Positions 19,401-24,216 of a stretch of DNA of 24,216 bases are shown in pieces (within the stretch, counting starts at the first letter, position 1; every line of letters begins with the position of its first letter). Under the pieces are notes generated by a model, which was given only the letters and a program-made list of their open reading frames with translations, ran no database searches and was not told the DNA's origin. The DNA is from Isoetes engelmannii (lineage: Eukaryota > Streptophyta > Lycopodiopsida > Isoetales > Isoetaceae). The translations under genes and the position numbers were made by a program. Location of the stretch: contig JAANSK020227746.1 of NCBI GenBank assembly GCA_011763485.2, positions 1-24,216 of the forward strand, read 5' to 3'.

Positions 19401-20136
19401 TTGTCAAGCTACCATCTTCTGAAGGTGCAGAAGGAAAATACAAGTCTAGCATGGCAGTGCATGATCTTGTTCTTGCTTCTGCAAGGTTTTGAATTGAGAC
19501 ATCACAAACATCTACTTGTCCAATTCTTACAGACAGGGATAACTCATTGCCAAATGTGGATGCCCAACCTGTAGGGAACCCACCAACTAGCCGCTTGCTC
19601 TCTAGCTCCACCTCTGTTTTGGGGTCTTTATTGGCAGAAAAAAATAACTCATTCAGAAGAGCTGCTTCAGCTATATCTGATCTCCAAAAGTCAGCAGCAA
19701 CATCCACAGTTGATCTTTCAACTCCAGCAAAACAAGTGTCTAAAGAATTCAGATCCTCACTACCAGACATGCAACTCTCCGAACTATCAATCAGAATAGA
19801 TTCCGTGAGCCCATCCACTGTTTTGTCATTAAACTTCTGATTTTCCCTAGCTTTAAGAGTATCACCAGGAAACTTGGGTCTGGTTTCAGATGCTGCTTTG
19901 ATCAGGGATTCACGGAAATGTTCTGCTCTCTTGATCAGCCTTCCCAAAGCATCACCGCAAGAAAGCGGAATACGAGCTACATCTCTTTCACTTCTTTGAA
20001 CATCGTAATTAGAGGTAATCAAGGGTCTTCTGCCTAAATTTTCCAGCGAAATTTGGGTAGGATATGACCTGCGAGAATTGTGCATCATGAGCAACGAGCC
20101 ATTCCGGTTCTCCTTGCCCAGATGAGTAGTGGGCAT
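13352..20136 (-). CDS. Multi-C2-domain protein with IQ motif, C2CD3-like (10 exons)
   Basis: Joining ten exons at GT/AG sites with matching phases gives about 997 residues: ATG at 20136, stop TAA at 13354-13352. C2-like segments by eye: residues ~198-335 (ELSLSVRIGQVDV, later VSLHIRW); ~397-510 (MWLYINLQG, FLEIWSN, LVGMVKI); ~590-715 (FKLTVLEAINLP, FIKYIFPGE, LRFEIWG); ~838-990 (LDVKILRAELK, SYVRFSLFP, MKFELWHH, GSLEVDVHF). An IQ-type calmodulin-binding motif (IIQWYARRFLKQR) sits at ~553-565 between the second and third. The N-terminal ~150 residues look disordered. The repeated F-E-[IL]-W strand followed by a Val/Ile-rich strand is the C2 core. The nearest family I know is C2CD3, a centriole-elongation and distal-appendage protein; the human protein is much longer (over 2,000 residues). 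Another multi-C2 protein is possible. The C2 fold is fairly safe, the C2CD3 name less so. Confidence 0.7.
13515..13725 (-). CDS. C2/IQ gene exon 9
   Basis: 211 nt, entering in phase 0 and leaving in phase 1. The acceptor is TTCATTCAG|GGAAGT and the donor CGAG|GTATTT. It encodes VSEMKFELWHHIPQ and LHATEIWLATATASCVDL, the later strands of the fourth C2 segment. If this intron is retained, the frame stops at 13435. Confidence 0.65.
13949..14080 (-). CDS. C2/IQ gene exon 8
   Basis: 132 nt, 44 codons, phase 0. The acceptor is CTTTGCAG|GATATC and the donor TCCATG|GTATGC. It encodes DIILPLQYIRPSDNGQLNSY then VRFSLFPSN, a typical C2 strand pattern, and is missed by ATG-to-stop ORF calling. Confidence 0.7.
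14359..14580 (-). CDS. C2/IQ gene exon 7
   Basis: 222 nt, 74 codons, phase 0. The acceptor is CTTTTTACAG|GTCAGA. I place the donor at CTGAAG|GTTTCT because it joins LDVKILRAELK to DIILPLQYIR in frame. A later donor (TTTTG|GTAGGT, 14264) keeps the longer open frame but would frameshift exon 8. Confidence 0.65.
14658..15005 (-). CDS. C2/IQ gene exon 6
   Basis: 348 nt, 116 codons, phase 0. The acceptor is TTTCTTCAG|GAGGTT and the donor CAGAAG|GTAAGT. It encodes EVPWDQRLTFGACVHHRISL and LRFEIWGVSPL, completing the third C2 segment, followed by a Ser-rich stretch. It follows a 1420-bp intron, the largest in the gene. Confidence 0.75.
15286..15335 (+). other. tRNA-like 5' half (A-box), intronic
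   Basis: GGTAGCTCAGTGGTATAGCA matches the D-arm and internal Pol III A-box (TRGYNNAGTGG) of a tRNA or tRNA-derived SINE. It is followed by CTTGACTTGCAAGT, which resembles an anticodon arm. No T-arm or B-box follows (GGGGTTAAC is a poor match), so it is not a full tRNA. It lies in intron 5 of the C2 gene, on the opposite strand. Confidence 0.5.
15782..16245 (+). repeat. Three-copy diverged tandem repeat, ~145-160 bp units, in intron 5
   Basis: Units at about 15782-15940, 15941-16100 and 16101-16245 each carry AAAGATTCAGATCC-like, TGGATAGATGCTRC-like, GGGAGCTTG and CTAAAGGTAAGCAA-like blocks in the same order. Translated on the + strand they give related peptides (KDSDP..., then WIDAADED, WVDATNED or WIDSTKDE), interrupted by stops and shifts. 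This suggests decay of a repetitive coding sequence, or a repeat with chance frames. Confidence 0.75.
16426..16524 (-). CDS. C2/IQ gene exon 5
   Basis: 99 nt, 33 codons, phase 0. The acceptor is GTTCATAG|TACC and the donor CATTCAG|GTAAGA. It encodes YHLNCRSLQVEDNPRLSL and ends IKFALLIQ. The acceptor is weaker than the others; a downstream TGTAG is an alternative but changes the phase. The open frame and its fit between exons 4 and 6 support it. Confidence 0.55.
16929..16984 (-). CDS. C2/IQ gene exon 4
   Basis: 56 nt, entering in phase 1 and leaving in phase 0. The acceptor is TTTCACAG|CAAGAGG and the donor ACACCA|GTAAGG. It encodes RGFIKYIFPGEKEALYTP, which fits the second and third strands of a C2 domain. 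Confidence 0.6.
17447..17525 (-). CDS. C2/IQ gene exon 3
   Basis: 79 nt, missed by simple ORF calling. The acceptor is CTTGTCGCAG|GATGG and the donor AATG|GTATGC, leaving phase 1. It encodes DGITWHIFKLTVLEAINLPS and the first strand of the third C2 segment. An earlier GT (GAG|GTTATG, near 17456) is possible but would break the phase of exon 4. Confidence 0.65.
17604..18161 (-). CDS. C2/IQ gene exon 2
   Basis: 558 nt, residues 397-582, phase 0 at both ends. The acceptor is TTGCTTCAG|GATATG and the donor AAGATG|GTAAGA. It encodes the second C2-like segment (LRSDINLFQKSFHL, LIVFLEIW, LDDLVGMVKISHV) and the IQ motif. The ten residues upstream of Asp397 in the open frame are intron. Confidence 0.75.
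18949..20136 (-). CDS. C2/IQ gene exon 1
   Basis: 1188 nt, residues 1-396. It starts MPTTHLGKENR at 20136 and ends ATG AGG|GTAAAG, phase 0. It contains the conserved-looking patches GDALGRLIKRAEHFRESLIKA (60-80) and AEAALLNELFF, then the first C2-like segment. Codons beyond 18949 stay open for eight residues, which is intron read-through. Confidence 0.75.
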
Positions 20137-20586
20137 GGTTGTGTAGTCTGATCAAGAAGAAACAAAATGGAATTCATAAAGCCCGCGCTAGACATTTCGT
20201 TTTTTCTTGCCCTTCCATTTATCGTTACTTCCTATCCTATCGCGTTTTCTTGTGGGGGGATTCTAGACCATTAACCATTACAATCCAGAATATTCCCCTT
20301 GTAATTCCAGATCTACGGCCTACAACATTGTGAACTAAAAAACTCTTGTACAGACCCAAGGTCTCGATTGCATTCAATTGTGCGGAATCAAACACATGGT
20401 TGATGCCAAAAAAAAGAAAAAAAGAAAAAAAGAAAAAAAACATGTCAACGGTGCGCCCAATGGCTACGGTTCTGTGCTGCCGAAACCAGAGAGCAACAAG
20501 ACTTCGTTTGTTATTTGCGAGCCAGGTCTCTCTTCAAGACCTGAAAGAGTTGCGAAGGAAGACATTTGGAAGGGGAACCTTCATAA
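20137..20586 (-). promoter_or_regulatory. Presumed 5' leader/promoter region of the C2/IQ gene
   Basis: Inferred only from position upstream of the ATG at 20136. It contains the CT tract. No defined core promoter or transcription start is visible, and an upstream non-coding exon cannot be excluded. Confidence 0.35.
20406..20440 (-). promoter_or_regulatory. CT-rich tract upstream of C2 gene start
   Basis: On the + strand (A)n-G runs; on the coding strand a CTTTTTTT-type pyrimidine tract about 270-305 bp before the ATG. Such tracts occur in plant 5' leaders and promoters. No TATA box with good spacing was found, so the role is unproven. Confidence 0.25.
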
Positions 20587-20661
20587 TCATCACCAGAAGT
20601 TTTCTGGAAGAAACCTAGCGGCGGCGCCGCTAGGTTTCTTCCAGAAACCTTCTGGCGATGA
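20587..20661. repeat. GC-cored perfect palindrome with extended stem
   Basis: Arms of 22 bp (20601-20622 and 20626-20647) are perfect reverse complements around a 3-base GGC centre. Arm 1 starts TTTCTGGAAG and ends CTAGCGGC. Beyond a small bulge, a further stem pairs about 20588-20599 with 20649-20660. The GGCGGCGCCGC centre is unusually GC-rich for this region. It lies about 450 bp upstream of the C2 gene ATG. Confidence 0.92.
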
Positions 20662-20669
20662 AGGTTTTC

Positions 20670-20698
20670 CCACGTAACTTTCAAGACTCAAAAATTAC
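20670..20698 (+). repeat. 29-bp inverted repeat, left arm
   Basis: Begins CCACGTAACTTTCAAGACTC. Its reverse complement occurs at 21252-21280 with one mismatch. The enclosed 553 bp has no gene, so the pair may be ends of a small non-autonomous element of about 611 bp. Confidence 0.85.
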
Positions 20699-21251
20699 GT
20701 CCCTTGAACTAACTCGAAGCATTTCATTGTTCTAGCAAGTCTTCTACTTCGGTTTGTTGCATTTGATGTCCTTCCAAGGCTGGCTGCTCTACAGGACGCT
20801 TCAGATTTTTGCGAGATCTTCAGAATGCTTCAGATATTTGCGAGACCGTCAGAATGGGCGAGATCTTCAAAGCGAGTGACTCACTATGCAATTACAGTCT
20901 GCTATGCGAAATGCTTTTAAGGTATTATGCTCTGTTCTGAGCAGAATGCCCTGATTTTTCAAGTCCAAATGCTCTGCTTGAGTTAAAGGGAAAAAAATCC
21001 TCTGGATTTTTGTCTCCGACAGGGCCATTTAGCTTAAAAAAAACATTTGCAGGCCATTTTGGGATATTGAGATCATCTTGCTCTTCCACAATATCTGTTG
21101 CCTTGCATAGTCACTCTCCAGAGCTACAGTATGCCCTACCCTATTGCCTCTCGTTTAAAATAGAGCAAAAATTTCTTGGCGGTGCCGCTACATCTCCGCC
21201 AACAACTTTGCCAAAAAAGTTTCCTGAAAATAAAAGCAAAGGTAACTTCCA
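20699..21251. other. Non-coding interior between inverted repeats
   Basis: No coding region. It has a local repeat of TTGCGAGA-C and CAGAATG (about 20810-20870). Near 21175-21205 GGCGGTGCCGC and CCGCC strings echo the palindrome at 20587-20661, which hints that both belong to one element family. Confidence 0.4.
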
Positions 21252-21280
21252 GTAATTTTTGAGTCTTGAAGGTTACGTGG
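21252..21280 (-). repeat. 29-bp inverted repeat, right arm
   Basis: Reverse complement of 20670-20698 with one mismatch. Confidence 0.85.
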
Positions 21281-21567
21281 AGCAAGCGAACAGATCAGAC
21301 ATAAATTTTCCTCAAGGTCTTCCAGAATTTGTGCGCCTGATGCACTTTGCATAAGCTCTGGGATGCTCAGCCAATGGAGAAGACTATGCTTCCGTTTCAA
21401 ACAAAGAAGCAGAGGTCGAATTTAGTCTACTAGAATCGGCAGAGCCAAAATCACATAAAGCACTCTACTGGATTTTCATAGAGCTCTGCAATCCGGTTGG
21501 ACAGGCCTACAAGATACGGTTGCCTCTTCCTTGGTTCCAGATTGAGCACATAGTGGAGGGAGCCGCC

Positions 21568-21707
21568 CTGCCTCCAGAACATCCTGCTCCATCGCTCCTT
21601 CCTCCTTCCGCTCTGCACGGCATGCAAGTGTGACAAAGTCCTGCCTGCAGAACACCTTGCTCCATCGCTCCTTCCGCTCTGCACAGCATGCAAGCGTGAC
21701 AGAGTTC
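21568..21707 (+). repeat. ~73-bp tandem duplication, GC-richer patch
   Basis: Copy 1 starts at 21568 (CTGCCTCCAGAACATCCTGC) and copy 2 at 21641 (CTGCCTGCAGAACACCTTGC). Both contain CTCCATCGCTCCTTCC and GCATGCAAG.GTGACA. Copy 1 has an extra TCCTTCC heptamer. The open frames read through it on the minus strand reflect this repetition and do not look like a gene. Confidence 0.88.
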
Positions 21708-21724
21708 CAGGCAATCCGATGCGA

Positions 21725-23096
21725 TCTGCTCATGCGAACTTTCCATTTGCGGATCACTGTTGAACCAAACGCCATCTCTGCACATGCCAAACCGAAATAA
21801 AATTTGGGGACATCTAAACACAATCAAGCAGCTGAATTTGGTTTGGATATACGCCTCCACATACATATGCCTACTAAAACCTTACTGCTAGCCTTTAGCC
21901 ACAGGGGCTTCCGCAATACAAAACTAAATAAGGGCATATTATCGTTCCATTATTTGATATTTAATATAGATGGAAATAGAACAGAGTCTTAGAGTTTTTA
22001 TCCTTCACAAAGATCAATGGCCTATAGACTTAAACAAGGAAAGCAAAAAACTCAAAAACCCTTCGGGCCGGTTACTGCTTTCCTCAATGTACCTCACACT
22101 TGTCACATATCTTTAAGCTACAACTTCAGTTGTTGTATTATTTGTAAAGAAAGTTTGAAAATGGAATTTTGGCTCATGGGTAAAACCAATGCTTTTATAC
22201 GAAATACATGTCTTGGATACTTGGTAGAAATGCCTACTTTCAAAGGCATGTAATGGAATAATATCAAACTTTTAATAGTGGCTATGCCTTTGGTTATGCT
22301 TCAAACTTAAGATACTTGAATTTGTGATTATCTCATTGCATCTGTCGAAGTATTTCTTCACAGCAGACTTAAAGCTCAGTGTCCCACATGCATTTTGGCA
22401 GTCAATGACACCCATTTCAAGCTGTAGTAATGTGAATCTTAAATTGCAGAATCAAAGTCTTGACATGTTAAATCATAATGGATAGTCTCTAGGAGTGATA
22501 TGCTACCATGTATCATTCTCAAGATGTAGATTAAGAATTGTGGCTGCCATTCATGTACTCTAATGTTTTAGCACTCATGTGTTGTAATAAACTTAGATTG
22601 TATATGCACAGGAGATATTCTTGATTTGCCATTGTTCTTTGCAGCTTGGATTTTAAGACATTGCCTTTCGCAGATTTCGTATAAGAATTTTATGACAAGG
22701 AATTGATAGCAACTGATCAATTGTTTACCTGGAGATGCCAGTTTTGTTGTCCTTTATATGCAAGCAGAGCAGGTGACTATGTATACTATAAGTCTTCGTT
22801 GCTCTTAAAGAGTTTTTTCACTTTGTACATCACGACTGCATAACATGATGAAGAGCTCCACAGTATGTACCAAACAGAAAGGAGCACTTCTTAGCTCTAT
22901 CGTTGCAAAGCCATACCTGGTTGGCAGGATGAAAATGAAAGTTGGCTTTCCTATGTGTTCTTGTATCAAAATTGGGCAAGTATCAATATTAAACATGTAT
23001 ACATGCGACAAATTCAGTAAGCTTCTGCAGCAATTAGCAAATGGTTGCAATAAAATCCTCAAGAAAACATTCTTACCTCCAAGTAAGAACTGTATC
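21725..23096. other. AT-rich region, no gene recognised
   Basis: Only short open frames without domains (for example 22017-22253 and 22845-23132) and no consistent splice structure. No RNA gene or element end was identified. Confidence 0.5.
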
Positions 23097-23160
23097 GTTT
23101 TTTTTGGCGCAGGCGGCAGCGCCGGTGGCTAGGGCGGTGTCGTGAGACATGGGTGCCCCC
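23097..23160 (-). other. Poly(T) plus GC-rich patch, possible retroposon 3' end
   Basis: A T run then GGCGCAGGCGGCAGCGCCGG. Read on the minus strand it is a GC-rich segment ending CCTGCGCC followed by poly(A). A similar junction, poly(T) then GGTGCAGGCAGAGC, occurs at about 5331-5358. The two may be 3' ends of one retroposon family; no body or duplication was confirmed. Confidence 0.35.
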
Positions 23161-23507
23161 CTTCCTCAATCCGGACTGCTGCAAATTTCTTGCCTTCGTA
23201 TTTTTTATTTCATTGGTAGAAGGGGAACTCCAAGTTGTTTGTAGATTTGAAAACTTATAGCAAAACGGTTTCTATATATAGCAGCATCATGGCGGTTGGC
23301 TGAACATTCCCGGTAAGCCACTAACGTGGGAAATTTTGTTGCTCTTCTGCTTCATATGAAGCATTGCGTTCTAGTTCCAAGAGATAGACAGAGCACCTCT
23401 ATTATGATCTTTCTTCATATTTTGTTGTTCTTATCTTGTTTTGGGCAAAAGACACACCTAAAAGACGCAGATGTCTATAAGGTGGAGCGAGATTGCAGAA
23501 TGTTAAC
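23161..23507. other. No recognisable gene
   Basis: AT-rich sequence leading into the tandem repeat at 23508. The open frame starting at 23326 runs through that repeat and has no recognised domain. Confidence 0.45.
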
Positions 23508-23662
23508 ATATGAGGCAGTTTTCAGATTTTGGCAGTGCTATCTTTTTCAGCTCTTCTTTATAGTTGAGATTTTTCCTTTCTTGCATATGAGGCAGTTTTC
23601 AGATTTCGGCAGTTCTATTTTTTTCCAGCTCTTCTTTCTAGTTGAGATTTGCCCTTTCTTTC
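23508..23662 (+). repeat. 77-bp tandem duplication
   Basis: Copy 1 (23508-23584) and copy 2 (23585-23662) both start ATATGAGGCAGTTTTCAGAT and contain CAGCTCTTCTTT.TAGTTGAG. A few substitutions and one base of length difference separate them. Confidence 0.92.
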
Positions 23663-24216
23663 CACTCTTTCTTTCTAGCAGAAAGGTCTGGGTTTGTTTT
23701 TGAATGATAATAAAGGCTCTCACTGATTAGTGGAATATGTCGATTAGTACAGATTTATTGGTAATTTTAGAAATTGCAGAAATAATAGGAAGAATGGCAG
23801 TTTGGCAAGATGATTGTGCTTATTAAGCACTCGGTTCTTGCTCAGGTATTGCTATGCTTGAGCGGGTCTTTTATGTGCTGATGCTTGATTGGTTCTGGTA
23901 CTACTATGTCAAGAACCTCATGTCTTCTACAAGTACCGATAAGCTTGGATTAGTCATGCTCGAATATCATTTGTTTGAGTGAGAGCGTACTATTGGAGCC
24001 TAAACTCTAACCTCACAAGAAAAATGGAAACCAGTTAAACCAAGCCTCAATCTACCAGATCTATGCAATGCACAAGACAAGAAACATGATCTCCATAGCT
24101 AGCTCAAGCAAATTGTGATGTTCCACGTATTTATATGGATATAAATACATGCCACGTCACCTCGTATTGGTGTCACCCTAGGGTGTTCACTAAGTATTCA
24201 TTAATGATATTTAATT
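23663..24216. other. Right end of window, no recognisable gene
   Basis: AT-rich. Near the edge TATAAATAC (about 24140) lies close to a CCACGTCACC string, which could be promoter or LTR sequence of something continuing beyond the window. It cannot be assigned from what is visible. Confidence 0.4.

Noticed and set aside
19001-19840. Plus-strand open frames of 97-114 residues
   Set aside because: All are antisense to exon 1 of the C2/IQ gene, which has a long open frame and coherent splicing.
20346-20677. Lys-rich plus-strand open frames (KKRKKEKK)
   Set aside because: They translate a low-complexity A/G tract in the upstream region of the minus-strand gene and the palindrome.
21451-21866. Cys/Arg-rich minus-strand open frames
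   Set aside because: They come from reading a GC-rich tandem duplication in three frames; no domain, and each frame reads the same repeat.
23326-23703. 125-residue Phe-rich open frame resembling a membrane protein
   Set aside because: Its hydrophobic part is the translated 77-bp tandem duplication of T-rich DNA; no start context or family support.

Overview
The window looks like nuclear DNA from a land plant: AT-rich, gene-poor and full of decayed retroelements. Plant features seen directly are GT-AG introns in a ten-exon minus-strand gene, a copia-type LTR element whose primer-binding site matches plant initiator-Met tRNA (TGGTATCAGAGC), and two copies of a plant-type LINE with an FADD reverse transcriptase and a zf-RVT finger. 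The one confident host gene encodes several C2-like segments plus an IQ motif and most resembles C2CD3, a centriole/basal-body protein. If that is right, a lineage with flagellate sperm (fern, lycophyte, bryophyte) would fit better than a flowering plant. This is inference, as no search was run.

Layout, left to right. 1-1120 is non-coding. 1121-3398 is a 5'-truncated minus-strand LINE with a 12-bp target-site duplication and a 23-base poly(A) (T on the + strand). 3399-5292 is mostly unassigned AT-rich DNA with a 106-bp tandem duplication and a short stretch carrying plant promoter-like motifs. 5293-7262 is the 5' half of a degenerate copia element (possible LTR, PBS, gag, zinc knuckle, protease, start of the pre-integrase region), with no visible 3' LTR. 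It runs straight into a two-copy tandem repeat at 7263-7907. 8104-8869 holds two related exon-like modules of unknown identity, followed by a GA-rich microsatellite.

9697-10010 and 12383-12531 carry a dispersed repeat whose first copy is associated with a 30-bp direct duplication. A second, plus-strand copy of the same LINE family (11336-12352) has a perfect 17-bp target-site duplication. 12792-13221 is a 430-bp foldback (MITE-like) element about 130 bp past the stop codon of the C2-domain gene. 13352-20136 (minus) is that gene. I could join ten exons with consistent reading phase into a model of about 997 residues. Its largest intron holds a three-copy tandem repeat with coding-like remnants and a tRNA-like 5' half.

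20406-21280, upstream of the gene, has a CT-rich tract on the coding strand, a perfect 22-bp-arm GC-rich palindrome and a separate 29-bp inverted repeat. The rest, to 24216, shows no recognisable gene, only two short tandem duplications. The genes do not form a pathway: one host gene sits among selfish elements. No complete new system is evident. The items most worth a second look are the C2/IQ gene, the foldback next to its 3' end, the palindrome upstream of it and the duplicated exon-like module at 8.1-8.9 kb.
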